From contig NZ_VINQ01000015.1 of assembly GCF_008369105.1 (NCBI RefSeq), positions 36,153-100,152 of the forward strand: a stretch of 64,000 bases of DNA, in the 5' to 3' direction. The stretch is from Aquicoccus porphyridii (GTDB taxonomy: Bacteria > Pseudomonadota > Alphaproteobacteria > Rhodobacterales > Rhodobacteraceae). The notes beneath the pieces are model-generated. The model made no database searches. It worked only from the letters and a program-made list of their open reading frames with translations, and was not told the origin of the DNA. Below are positions 33,840-42,951 of this stretch, piece by piece. Within the stretch, counting starts at the first letter, position 1, and each line of letters starts with the position of its first letter. The position numbers and the translations under genes were made by a program.

Positions 33840-35276
33840 TCAGTCCTCCAGCACCCAGGTGTCCTTGGTGCCGCCGCCCTGGCTCGAATTGACGACGAGA
33901 GAGCCCTTTTTCAGCGCCACGCGGGTCAGCCCGCCGGGAGTGATGTTGATGCCTTCGGGACTGACCAGAACGAAGGGGCGCAGATCGACATGACGCGGGG
34001 CCAGCCCCTTGTTGGTAAAGATCGGCACGGTCGAGAGGCTGAGCGTGGGCTGGGCGATGTAATGACCGGGCCGCGCCCTCAGCTTGCGGCGAAACGCGGC
34101 GAGTTCCTTCTTGCTCGCGGCGGGCCCGATCAACATGCCGTAACCGCCCGAGCCATGCACCTCCTTGACCACCAGTTCGTCGAGATGGTCGAGCACATAG
34201 GTCAGTGCCTCGGGCTCACTGCATCGCCATGTCGGCACGTTCTTCAGGATCGGGCGTTCGCCGGTGTAGAATTCCACGATCTCGGGCATGTAGCTGTAGA
34301 TCGCCTTGTCATCGGCGATGCCGGTGCCGGGCGCATTTGCGATGGTGATCCCGCCAGCGCGGTAGACGTCCATGATGCCCGGCACGCCCAGCGCCGAGTC
34401 CGGGTTGAAATTCAGCGCGTCGAGAAAATCGTCATCCACCCGGCGATAGAGTACGTCGATGGGTTTGTAACCGCGCGTGGTGCGCATCGCCACGCGCCCG
34501 TCGACCACGCGCAGGTCATGCCCCTCGACCAGTTCCACCCCCATCTGGTCGGCCAGGAAAGCGTGTTCGAAATAGGCCGAATTGTAGATCCCCGGCGTCA
34601 GCACCGCCACGCAGGGCCGCCCGCCCGAGCCGGAAGGTGCGCAGGCCGCCAGCGACTGGCGCAACATGCGCGGATAGTTCTGCACCGGCTGCACGCGGTT
34701 GCGGCTGAACAGTTCGGGAAACATCTGGAGCATCGTTTCGCGATTTTCCAGCATGTAGGACACGCCCGACGGTGTGCGGGCATTGTCTTCGAGCACGAAA
34801 AAATCGTCATCGTTGGTGCGCACGAGGTCGATACCGACGATATGGGTATAAATGCCACCGGGCGGGGCGACGCCGATCATCTGGGGCAGGAAGGCGTCGT
34901 TGCGGGCGATCATCTCTTGCGGGATGCGCCCGGCGCGGATGATCTCCTGTCGGTGGTAGATGTCGTGCAGAAAGGCGTTGATCGCGCGCACACGCTGCTC
35001 GATGCCGCGCGACAGGCGCTGCCATTCGCGCCCCGAGATGATGCGGGGAATGATGTCGAAGGGGATCAGGCGTTCCTCGGCCTCGGCCCGGCCATAAACG
35101 TTGAAGGTGATGCCGGTGAGGCGAAAAAGCTCTTCGGCCTCGCGCTGCTTGGCGCGCAGGTTCTTGGGGTCTTCGCCGTCGAACCAGCTCTGAAACCGCT
35201 CGTAAGGCGCGCGCAACGCCCCGTCCCGGCCCCACATTTCGTCGAAATTCCCCGTTTCATTCACTGTGCCGCTCAT
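33840..35276 (-). CDS. Circularly permuted ATP-grasp protein of the Anbu operon
   Basis: A 478-residue protein of the circularly permuted ATP-grasp type 2 family: FDEMWGRDGALRAPYERFQS at the N-terminus, IPFDIIPRIISGREWQRLSR, VLEDNARTPSGVSYMLENRE, YRRVDDDFLDALNFNPDSAL, and LVVKEVHGSGGYGMLIGPAA with its ATP-binding lysine and Gly-rich loop. It is likely a peptide ligase-type enzyme that may tag or link amino acids. It leads the operon. The start MSGTVNETGNFDEM was chosen because the longer frame has no homology. Confidence 0.93.
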   Translation of the reverse strand: MSGTVNETGNFDEMWGRDGALRAPYERFQSWFDGEDPKNLRAKQREAEELFRLTGITFNVYGRAEAEERLIPFDIIPRIISGREWQRLSRGIEQRVRAINAFLHDIYHRQEIIRAGRIPQEMIARNDAFLPQMIGVAPPGGIYTHIVGIDLVRTNDDDFFVLEDNARTPSGVSYMLENRETMLQMFPELFSRNRVQPVQNYPRMLRQSLAACAPSGSGGRPCVAVLTPGIYNSAYFEHAFLADQMGVELVEGHDLRVVDGRVAMRTTRGYKPIDVLYRRVDDDFLDALNFNPDSALGVPGIMDVYRAGGITIANAPGTGIADDKAIYSYMPEIVEFYTGERPILKNVPTWRCSEPEALTYVLDHLDELVVKEVHGSGGYGMLIGPAASKKELAAFRRKLRARPGHYIAQPTLSLSTVPIFTNKGLAPRHVDLRPFVLVSPEGINITPGGLTRVALKKGSLVVNSSQGGGTKDTWVLED

Positions 35277-35542
35277 GGCCCGATTAGAGCCCGACCATGT
35301 GGACAGGTCCATTCCGAAATCGCGTTTTGTCCCCCGTCGGGCCATTCCACCCGGCCCGGGCTTTGATAATTGCCTAAATTTCAGGCAATCACGCCCTTTT
35401 CCACGCCATCCAAGCGATGCGTGTTCCGGGGGCCACGGCCAGATCTGCCCATCGCGACCTGCCCATCCTCATGACGCTGACAACTCCGGCAGGGCGCGGC
35501 CGGGGACCGCCAAGGGCGCCGCAAATCACAAAAATCACCGAT
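35277..35542. other. Divergent intergenic region between Anbu operon and antiporter
   Basis: About 266 bases with the promoter of the ATP-grasp operon (minus) and of the antiporter (plus). No separate gene or repeat was seen. An in-frame extension of the antiporter to 35417 has no homology. Confidence 0.4.
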
Positions 35543-38098
35543 ATGCCGTTTCCCGACACCTGGTTTTCCGGCTATTCCGGTTCCATGGATATCGTTCTGA
35601 TCACCACGGTCATCGCATCGCTTTTCCTCGTTATCGGGGTCGCGGAACCTTTGGCCGCGCGGATTCGCCTGCCTTATACGGTGATCCTCGCGCTGCTGGG
35701 CATCCTGATCGGGGCGGGGGCGATCTTCTTTCTGCGGACCGAGCTGACCGACGCGCTCAACCCCGTGGCCGAAGCGATCCTCGGCCTGCCGATCCGCTCG
35801 AACGTGTTCCTTTATGTCTTCCTGCCCACGCTGCTGTTCCAGGCGACGCTGGGCATGAACCTGCGCCGGATGCTGGACGACTGGGTGCCGATCCTGGTCC
35901 TGGCGGTGGTGGCCGTGGTGGTGGCCACGGTGTCGGTGGGTTACGCGCTGTCCTGGGCGAGCACGCTGCCGCTGGCGGCCTGCCTGCTGATCGGCGCAAT
36001 CGTGTCCACGACCGATCCATCCGCCGTTGTCTCGATCTTCCGGTCGATCTCGGCCCCGCGCCGGCTCGCGCGGATCATCGAGGGTGAGAGCCTGCTGAAC
36101 GATGCCGCGGCGATTGCGCTTTTCGGTCTTTTCATGGGGTTCGTGATGCTGGGCACGCCGAACCCGACGCTGAGCGACGCGCTCGCGCGCTTCCCGCTGC
36201 TGATCGCAGGCGGGGTGTTGATCGGCTGGTTGAGCGCGCGCATCGCGGTGTGGGTCATGGCGCTCTTTGCGCGTCATGAACTGGCGCAGATCTCGATCTC
36301 GGTGGCGCTGCCCTATCTCGTCTATATCGGCGCGGAACAAAGCATCGGTGCCTCTGGCGTTATCGCCGTGGTGGCGGCAGGCCTTACCTTGAACCTGACC
36401 GGGCCCGGGCACCTGCCCCCGCAGGCATGGACCAACCTTCGCGAGGTCTGGGGCCTGCTGGCGCATTGGGCCGGGGCGCTGATCTTCATCCTCGCCGCGC
36501 TCCTGATCCCGCGGCTTCTGGAGGAAGTCCGCCTTTCGGATTTCATCCTGATCGGCGTGGTGATCCTTGCGGCCATGGCGGCGCGGGCGGTGATCCTGTT
36601 CGGGCTTTTGCCGTTCCTCACGCTGCTGCGCGTCTCTCCGGCGGTGGAGAGGCCCTACCGGTTCGCGATCCTCTGGGGCGGGCTTCGGGGCGCGGTCACG
36701 CTGGCGCTGGCGCTGGCGGTGACCGAGAGCTTTCGCGTGCCGGTCGAGGTCAAAAGACTGGTCGGCATCCTTGCCACCGGTTTCACCCTTTTCACGCTGA
36801 TCGTGCAGGGCACGACGCTCAGGACGATCATCGAGTGGCTCGGGCTCGATCGCCTGTCGCCGATCGACCAGGCCCTGTCGCGGCAGGTCGTCGCCGTGGC
36901 GCTTCAGACCGTGCGTGAAGACGTTGCCCGCACGACCGAGAATTACGAACTGACGCGCGAGATCGTGCGCTCCGAGGCCAAGCGGTTCGGGGATCGGCTG
37001 GACGCGGCGGTGAAATCCGCCGAGGCCAGCGCCGAGATCCTTGACCGCGACCGGATCACGCTCGGGCTGATCGCGCTGGCGGGTCACGAGCGCGACACCA
37101 TCCTGTCGCGGGTGCGGGAACGAACGATTTCCGCGCGGATGGCAGAGCAGGTTCTTTCCGACGCCGACCGGCTGATCGAAGGGGCGCGGTCAGGCGGTCG
37201 CAGCGGCTATATGCGGGCCGCGCGGCGCAGCGTCGCCTATGGGAGAACCTTTCAGGCGGCGGTGGTGCTGCACCGGCGGCTGCGCCTCGCCATGCCACTG
37301 GCGCGGCTGACCGCCGACCGGTTCGAACTGCTGCTATCGCAACGCTTGATCCTGCGTGATCTCGGGGCATTCATCGACGGGCGCATTCGCCGCATCCACG
37401 GGCGGCGGGTGGCCGACCTACTGCACGAGTTGCTGTCGCGGCGGATCGAGGCGACGGAGACGGCATTGGAAGGATTGCGCCTTCAGTATCCGGGCTATGC
37501 CGAGAAGCTTCAACGTCGGTTCATTCGGCGCACCGCCCTGAGGCTGGAAGAACGCGAATACTTCGCCATGCGCGAGGACGGGCTGATCGGCTCGGAAGTC
37601 TATACCGCCCTCATTCAGGAGCTCGGGATGCGACGGGCCGCGGCGGAAAAGCGCCCTCACCTCGATATCGCGGTTCAACGCGCCGAACTTGTCCGGCAGT
37701 TTCCGCTGTTCAAGGATCTCGATGACGCGGCATGCAAACGGCTGAGCCGCGCACTCAAGACCCGCTATGTCAACGCGGGCAAAGTCGTCATCCGCAAGGA
37801 CAGCATTCCCAAAAGCGTGTTCTTCATAGCATCGGGCGCGGTCGAGTTGGAATCTGCCGGTCAAACATGGAAGCTCGGCCGGGGAGAGATGTTCGGGCAG
37901 TTGGCCATCCTCATGCGCAAGGCACGCCGGGCCGAAGTGCGAGCAATTGCGCCCTCGACGCTGCTGGTGCTCGACGAGAAACGCTTTCGGCGCCTGCTCA
38001 AGCGCAGCGAAGCACTTCAGCAAGCGGTGCGCGCAAGCGCCGAGAAACGCGGTATCGCATCCGATGCGCTTTTGTCAGACGGATCAGACGCCATCTAG
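35543..38098 (+). CDS. NhaP-type cation/proton antiporter with cyclic-nucleotide-binding domain
   Basis: An 851-residue protein. The N-terminal ~410 residues hold about twelve membrane helices of the CPA1/NhaP type (IVSTTDPSAVVSIFRSISAP; RIIEGESLLNDAAAIALFGL; AILWGGLRGAVTLALALAVT). A long cytoplasmic helical region follows (about 430-720). The C-terminus is a cNMP-binding domain (FPLFKDLDDAACKRLSRALK; VFFIASGAVELESAG; GRGEMFGQLAILMRKARRAE, about 725-835). The tail suggests gating by cAMP or a similar ligand. The start MPFPDTWFSGYSG was chosen, and ATG 35585 is an alternative. GC is high throughout. Confidence 0.92.
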   Translation: MPFPDTWFSGYSGSMDIVLITTVIASLFLVIGVAEPLAARIRLPYTVILALLGILIGAGAIFFLRTELTDALNPVAEAILGLPIRSNVFLYVFLPTLLFQATLGMNLRRMLDDWVPILVLAVVAVVVATVSVGYALSWASTLPLAACLLIGAIVSTTDPSAVVSIFRSISAPRRLARIIEGESLLNDAAAIALFGLFMGFVMLGTPNPTLSDALARFPLLIAGGVLIGWLSARIAVWVMALFARHELAQISISVALPYLVYIGAEQSIGASGVIAVVAAGLTLNLTGPGHLPPQAWTNLREVWGLLAHWAGALIFILAALLIPRLLEEVRLSDFILIGVVILAAMAARAVILFGLLPFLTLLRVSPAVERPYRFAILWGGLRGAVTLALALAVTESFRVPVEVKRLVGILATGFTLFTLIVQGTTLRTIIEWLGLDRLSPIDQALSRQVVAVALQTVREDVARTTENYELTREIVRSEAKRFGDRLDAAVKSAEASAEILDRDRITLGLIALAGHERDTILSRVRERTISARMAEQVLSDADRLIEGARSGGRSGYMRAARRSVAYGRTFQAAVVLHRRLRLAMPLARLTADRFELLLSQRLILRDLGAFIDGRIRRIHGRRVADLLHELLSRRIEATETALEGLRLQYPGYAEKLQRRFIRRTALRLEEREYFAMREDGLIGSEVYTALIQELGMRRAAAEKRPHLDIAVQRAELVRQFPLFKDLDDAACKRLSRALKTRYVNAGKVVIRKDSIPKSVFFIASGAVELESAGQTWKLGRGEMFGQLAILMRKARRAEVRAIAPSTLLVLDEKRFRRLLKRSEALQQAVRASAEKRGIASDALLSDGSDAI

Positions 38099-38303
38099 CC
38101 GCGCCTGTGCCCTACAGATTACCAAGATTCTTGGCCTTTCCGAAAGATTCAGTGCGCCCGACCGAGAACAATATGTCATTTTTAGAAACGGAGAGTTTCC
38201 GTGGATGGCGGGGAAATGCGGGAAATTCCGTTGCGGGATTCCAAAAGATTAAGGTATACATACTAAAGATAAATAAAGAGACTTTGAGATAGGATCAATC
38301 ATC
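38099..38303. other. Intergenic region after the antiporter
   Basis: A 205-bp AT-richer gap. It contains the palindrome CCAAGA-T-TCTTGG (38122-38134) 23 bp after the antiporter stop, which could be a weak terminator or protein site. An AT-rich stretch (38250-38283) could carry a promoter for the small gene downstream. Confidence 0.35.
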
Positions 38304-38429
38304 ATGACTATTGTCGCAGCTTTCGCAGCCACCGTGCTTGTCCTCTATGTTTTCCAGGCATGGAAAAAACAGCATCGCCACAACCTGATCTGGTCTTCGC
38401 GCCTCAAGGAAATGGCATTGTTGGGCTGA
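38304..38429 (+). CDS. Possible 41-residue membrane peptide
   Basis: A short frame with a hydrophobic helix (IVAAFAATVLVLYVFQAW, residues 3-20) and a basic tail ending KEMALLG. An AGGA precedes the ATG by 9 bases. The helix-plus-basic-tail pattern and ribosome-binding site support coding, but length and lack of homology leave it uncertain. Confidence 0.4.
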   Translation: MTIVAAFAATVLVLYVFQAWKKQHRHNLIWSSRLKEMALLG

Positions 38430-38566
38430 CCGCCGGAATTTCCATATCTGCGCAAGTGCGGCGTGTGAGATCCTGTTCACGCAACGTGGCAGATGCTCGC
38501 GCGCAAGGCAGAGCGGGAATTGCGAGCGGAGCTATGTCCCATTTGGCCAAGAACTCGCCCCCCCAG

Positions 38567-39211
38567 TCACGTCAGGCCCATGTCTCTCGCTTTCACAACG
38601 GCTTGCGTACGGTTTTTCACTTCCAGCTTGGTGCAGATCGAACGAACATGCATCTTTATCGTAGGCTCCGCGAGATTGATTTTCGCGCCAATGTCACGGT
38701 TAGATAGACCTTCTGCCAGATGTGATAGAACCAGAAGCTCTTTCTTCGACAATGGATTGTCTGGCAAATTTACCTGATCAGAACGATCAATGGTGATTTC
38801 ACGCGGGACATATTGCTCACCCGCGGCCATAAATCGGAGGGCATTGGCAAGGGTGCGTGTGTGAGTCGTCTTGAGGACGATTCCGGAAGCCCCGGCTTCG
38901 AGAATTTGGCTCACGTTGTGCGGAGAGGGATTGCTTGTAAGAATTCCCACGGGTTTTCCGTCATTCGCCGCAATTGCCCTGCGTAGACCTTCAACGCCGT
39001 TCATGCCCGGCATGTTGAGATCGAGCAGAATGATGTCAAAACTTCCAAGGCGCTCTACCAATTCGAGAGCACCATCCAGAGTATCGGCTGTTTCCACTGA
39101 TATGCCAGGCTGGCTGGAGAGGAAAAGCTCTATCATTTCCAACACCATGGCATGATCGTCGGCAACCAATACCCTGAGTTGATCTTGTGTTTCTGCCATT
39201 GTCTTACCCAT
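38567..39211 (-). CDS. LuxR-type response regulator
   Basis: About 214 residues. The receiver domain has VLVADDHAMVLEMIELFLSS and the phospho-acceptor Asp in FDIILLDLNMPGMNGVEGLR (about residue 63). GILTSNPSPHNVSQILEAGA leads to the conserved lysine GIVLKTTHT. The C-terminal LuxR helix-turn-helix is LSKKELLVLSHLAEGLSNRD with IGAKINLAEPTIKMHVRSIC. Start sites at 39199, 39211 or a TTG at 39220 are possible. It lies downstream of the hybrid kinase and Tad genes on the same strand, so it probably receives its signal and controls attachment genes. Confidence 0.92.
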   Translation of the reverse strand: MGKTMAETQDQLRVLVADDHAMVLEMIELFLSSQPGISVETADTLDGALELVERLGSFDIILLDLNMPGMNGVEGLRRAIAANDGKPVGILTSNPSPHNVSQILEAGASGIVLKTTHTRTLANALRFMAAGEQYVPREITIDRSDQVNLPDNPLSKKELLVLSHLAEGLSNRDIGAKINLAEPTIKMHVRSICTKLEVKNRTQAVVKARDMGLT

Positions 39212-39462
39212 CGAGAACAACGTTTTTCGAGTTCTGACTGCGCATCGTCTTTGTCACACACAGCGAATGTACGTTGAAGATACGCCCCCTATTACAATTG
39301 TATAGTCGACCATGCTTGCTGACGTAAGTCCTAACGAAAGATTACGCGCCTGACTGGTCAGAAGACGAAAACCGTGGCGGAGCGGTCACGTTCTGGTGCC
39401 GCCCCCGGCGTCAGTTGATCTGCAGGGTTCGGGGGGCCCACCAAGCGGCCCGGCATGGGTAC
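39212..39462. other. Intergenic region between kinase and LuxR regulator
   Basis: A 251-bp gap with no gene. It probably carries the response regulator's own promoter. I see no clear hexamer pair or hairpin. Confidence 0.35.
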
Positions 39463-42030
39463 TCAGCTATCGGGCGCGCTTGACGTGGTGGCTTGGCCAA
39501 AGAACTCGGCCGCGACCTTCTGCATCTGTTGAAGCGAAAGCGGCTTTTCCAGAGCGTAATTCGCACCAGCCCCTTCAAGCTCGGCGCATTCCGATCCCAT
39601 GGCGGATGCCGTTATGCCAATGATCGGCACGATCCTGTTCGTCTCGCGCACCCGCTTTATCACCTCGGAGCCCAGCATTCCCGGCAAGAGTTGATCGACC
39701 AGCAGAAGATCCGGGCGGCTGTTTTCATAGGCAAGTAGCGCCTCGTCACCGCGTTCGGCCCAAATCGTAGTGCCAAAAAGACGCCGGAGACGCGCGACCG
39801 TGATCTCTCCCACGATCTGATTGTCTTCGATCAGAAGCACGGTCTTGTCCGGATAGGTCGCCTGGGTTTCTGTCATGGGCAGGTGCTCCAAAGTGGTGTA
39901 TTCAGCGTGCTTGGCGAGCCGAACGGGATGCTTGAGAATAAAGCTTGTTCCAGGATTGGGGGCTGTCACGTCATAGGCACCGTCGCTCTTTGCTGTCGAA
40001 AAGGGCGGCAAGCGACGCGGCACAGCGCCAATTTCGTCAGTGTCGGGGCGACGCAGGATCAGCTCTCCTCCCATCGCCTGCACGGCGTTACGTGCGGTAT
40101 AAAGCCCGAGGCCCGGCCGAGTGTTGCCCGGTCCGGTCCCATCTGTATCAAAGGGCCGGAATATCGTCTGGCGACGTTCGGCTGGAATACCTCGGCCATT
40201 GTCACTGACCTGCCAAGTGGCAATCGCCGCGCCATCTGTCTGTCGGGTGAGAAAAACGCTGACCGATATTTCGCTGGCGCGCGCATGGATGATGGCATTG
40301 TGAATGAGCTTTGACAAGGCGATGAAGATTCGTCCGTAGTCGCTTTGAATCAGCGTATCGCTTTGCTGAGAAAGCGAGAACAACAGCGCGACGCCGTTGG
40401 CCTGCGCCGGGCCGGTGTAAACCTCTTGAAGATGCTGTGCCATCTCTCGCAGAGTGTAGACTGTCTGCAGCAGTTGGACGTCTTCCCGCCCATCGTGGAC
40501 CCGCAAGTCGTCGAGCACGGAATCAATTCGGTTGCAGGCATCTTTGAAGCCTGGTGCGATTTCGTTCCACGGGGTTCCGCTATCCAGTTCCTCGGCCAAC
40601 ATCGAAAGAATGGACATTGGTGTTCGCAATTCATGCGAAGCGACAGAAAGCAGTCGTTCTTCGCGCAGGAGCGCCTCGCCAAGTGCGGTTTCTGTGCGGC
40701 GGACTTTCGCTTCCAGATCGCTTTGTTCGGATATGTCGAGCAGGCCGAGCCATGCCGAATTGTGTGTCTTGTCAAGAATATGGATTCGGTGGGGGGCCGG
40801 GGGCGTTTCGGGACTATATGGTGAGAGTGGCGTGGGATTGAGCTTGATGGCGAAGGCCTTTTCCGGAGCAGCAGGTGCAGGCTCTCGAATGGCATTCAGA
40901 AGTTCAAGCATTTCCGAGGAATTGGCTCCGCGGAAGAAATCCGCAAAGCTGTAGCCTTTCTCTGATCCACGTTCCGAGGTGATCAGGTACATGCGCTTGG
41001 CATTCAGGTCGGCGCGCAGGAGGCGACCGGCTCCAAGGCGCGCAAACTCTGTGCGGAGCTTTTCGATATTATCGCTCGCAACGATCCGTCGGTGGGCATC
41101 TTCCGCCTGTCGGGCAAGCGCCGCCATGCCAATGATGGCAACTGCCGATAGCAGCACCGGGGCATTGCCTGTGCCGGTTGGGTTGGCAAGTTCCCCGATG
41201 CTGGTCACCACAAACGGGATATGCGGCAAAAGGACGGCGAAGGCCGCAAGGGTCAGCGAGGCCAGCACTGGAGAGCGTGAGGTAAAAGGCAAAGTGGCGA
41301 TCACGAGCACAGCGAGCACGAGTAGCAAGAGAGGCTGTCCGGCAAGGCCGTTGATGCCCGCAAGCAGGATAATTCCGGCCAATACGACCGAAAAATGCAT
41401 CAACCAGCGCCCCCCTGCTTCGATCGAAAGAGCGAGATGGATAAGCAATATGGCCGCGCTCATGCTGACAAGCATATTGCTGATCAGGGACAGCGGCGTG
41501 AGCGTATAGGGTCCGGAGATGGACGGGAGGAAGTTCAAGGCAGCGGCCCCGAGGGTCAGGACGGTGCCGTGAAACAAGAGTGCGGGCGTGCCGCTAGCGG
41601 CGAGACCGAGCCAGTTGTGCCGAAAAAAATGGGACCACAGGGCCAAGAGTGACCCCAGGCCAACCGCACAGATAATCGGGATGACAACCCCGGTTTCTGA
41701 TCGTGTCGTGAAGGAAATATTTGGCCAAGCCAGAAGCGGTAGCGCGATAGCGGCGATAAGCGCCAGTGCGACCGTCATCCAGAATCCCCTGGCACTGAAC
41801 CGTGCTCGCCCGCTTTCCAAGGCGATCAAAACGGCGCAGGCGCAAACAAGATAGAGTGGCAGAATATAGGACTCAGGTGCGCGAACTGAGAGCCGGTCCA
41901 GAACGGCGACCGACGCCAGCGCATAGAGGACGATGACGAGAGCGCCGTTCGCCTTGCTGTTTGAGCCGGCGCGCGTAGGGCTACTGCCCGTAGAGCGAAG
42001 AATGTCGGGGGAGGCCATGACTTCATTCAT
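39463..42030 (-). CDS. Hybrid histidine kinase with multi-span membrane sensor
   Basis: About 855 residues. The first ~310 hold nine to ten hydrophobic helices (ALVIVLYALASVAVL; LIAAIALPLLAWPN; LLVLAVLVIATLPF) forming a membrane sensor. A cytoplasmic link with a PAS-like segment (NSAWLGLLDISEQSDLEAKV) leads to the HisKA domain with H in VASHELRTPMSILSMLAEEL (about 463). The ATPase domain has ISVSVFLTRQTDGAAIATWQ, DNGRGIPAERRQTIF and GLGLYTARNAVQAMGG. A C-terminal receiver (TVLLIEDNQIVGEITVARLR, Asp in LLLVDQLLPGM about 778) ends the protein. Its start nearly overlaps the tadC stop, so it is in the Tad operon. A TTG at 42036 is an alternative start. Confidence 0.93.
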   Translation of the reverse strand: MNEVMASPDILRSTGSSPTRAGSNSKANGALVIVLYALASVAVLDRLSVRAPESYILPLYLVCACAVLIALESGRARFSARGFWMTVALALIAAIALPLLAWPNISFTTRSETGVVIPIICAVGLGSLLALWSHFFRHNWLGLAASGTPALLFHGTVLTLGAAALNFLPSISGPYTLTPLSLISNMLVSMSAAILLIHLALSIEAGGRWLMHFSVVLAGIILLAGINGLAGQPLLLLVLAVLVIATLPFTSRSPVLASLTLAAFAVLLPHIPFVVTSIGELANPTGTGNAPVLLSAVAIIGMAALARQAEDAHRRIVASDNIEKLRTEFARLGAGRLLRADLNAKRMYLITSERGSEKGYSFADFFRGANSSEMLELLNAIREPAPAAPEKAFAIKLNPTPLSPYSPETPPAPHRIHILDKTHNSAWLGLLDISEQSDLEAKVRRTETALGEALLREERLLSVASHELRTPMSILSMLAEELDSGTPWNEIAPGFKDACNRIDSVLDDLRVHDGREDVQLLQTVYTLREMAQHLQEVYTGPAQANGVALLFSLSQQSDTLIQSDYGRIFIALSKLIHNAIIHARASEISVSVFLTRQTDGAAIATWQVSDNGRGIPAERRQTIFRPFDTDGTGPGNTRPGLGLYTARNAVQAMGGELILRRPDTDEIGAVPRRLPPFSTAKSDGAYDVTAPNPGTSFILKHPVRLAKHAEYTTLEHLPMTETQATYPDKTVLLIEDNQIVGEITVARLRRLFGTTIWAERGDEALLAYENSRPDLLLVDQLLPGMLGSEVIKRVRETNRIVPIIGITASAMGSECAELEGAGANYALEKPLSLQQMQKVAAEFFGQATTSSAPDS

Positions 42031-42032
42031 GC

Positions 42033-42947
42033 TCAAAAGCTCTTGGAAATGCTATAAAGCGCCGGCGCAAGCATCAGAAGAAGAAACGGGGGCACGGTGA
42101 AGAGCATCGTTCCCAGCGTCAGTTTCGTTGGCAGGACATTGGCCTGTTCTTCGATCCGGGTGATGCGTCGACTGCGCTGATCGGCAGAAAAGACGCGGAA
42201 GGTTTCGGCCACGGGCGTTCCCATCGTGGAAGATTGCAGCACGACGCGCGCGAATGACTTGAGATCGATGTTGTCCGTCTCGTATGCAAGCCGCTCGAAG
42301 GCGCTGGCCCGGTCGGCTCCCGCTTTCAGTGCCTCGGCGGTGGTGGCAAAACGCTCGGCAAGCTCAGGGTGTATTCGGTGCAGGGATTTGGCCACACGAA
42401 CGAGGCTGAGATCGAGTGATTGCCCGGCTTCAACGGACACAAGCATGAGGTCGAGCGCGTCGGGCAACCCTTTTGCAATTTTCGCAACATAGCGATCTGC
42501 GCGGCTTTGAATAAATATACCGGGCAGGCTGTAACCGACGAGAAATGTCAGGGAGCCGACGATGAGCCACATTGCGTTTTCTGCAAAGCTGATCTGTAAA
42601 ATGAGATTGAAAACGACAAGTGAGATCGGAATCGCGATCAATCCGCAAACCAGCTTGCTGATGGCAAAGTAGTGGGGGGCACTGGGCCCCGGAAAACCGG
42701 CCTGAAACAGAGTCTTGCGCAATTTTTCGCGGCTCTTCTCGTCGGGTTCTTCCAAATAGCGCATAAGCAGGGAGATGAGCCCCCCCCGGCGCAGTGGCAC
42801 ATTTCTGTCGCGGCGAAGGTTGCGAGGCCGTTGCGCTTCCGTTGAGGGCCCAGATCGGCGGCTCAATAACCAGAGCGCGGCAATCATGAAAATCAAACCG
42901 CAGGCGAGCAGCACGGAGAGCAGGGAACTGAGATCGGGGGCGGTCAT
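42033..42947 (-). CDS. tadC: Tad pilus inner-membrane platform protein TadC
   Basis: A 304-residue T2SF-type protein with N-terminal and C-terminal membrane helices and a conserved core (LPDALDLMLVSVEAGQSLDL; LAERFATTAEALKAGADRAS; SFARVVLQSSTMGTPVAETF). With TadB it forms the inner-membrane platform that the CpaF ATPase drives. It is followed directly by the kinase and preceded by tadB (4-bp gap). Confidence 0.93.
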   Translation of the reverse strand: MTAPDLSSLLSVLLACGLIFMIAALWLLSRRSGPSTEAQRPRNLRRDRNVPLRRGGLISLLMRYLEEPDEKSREKLRKTLFQAGFPGPSAPHYFAISKLVCGLIAIPISLVVFNLILQISFAENAMWLIVGSLTFLVGYSLPGIFIQSRADRYVAKIAKGLPDALDLMLVSVEAGQSLDLSLVRVAKSLHRIHPELAERFATTAEALKAGADRASAFERLAYETDNIDLKSFARVVLQSSTMGTPVAETFRVFSADQRSRRITRIEEQANVLPTKLTLGTMLFTVPPFLLLMLAPALYSISKSF

Positions 42948-42951
42948 GGCG

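Noticed and set aside
33828..35366. A 512-codon plus-strand frame opposite the ATP-grasp gene
   Set aside because: It is the antisense shadow of a conserved protein.
35381..37087. A 568-codon minus-strand frame opposite the antiporter
   Set aside because: Its composition is Arg/Gln/Asp-rich without homology, and the opposite strand encodes a clear antiporter.
38255..38269. A 15-base string TATACATACTAAAGA shared with 48882-48896
   Set aside because: At the second site it is part of a minus-strand promoter. At the first it sits in AT-rich DNA in the other setting. Likely coincidence of AT-rich sequence.
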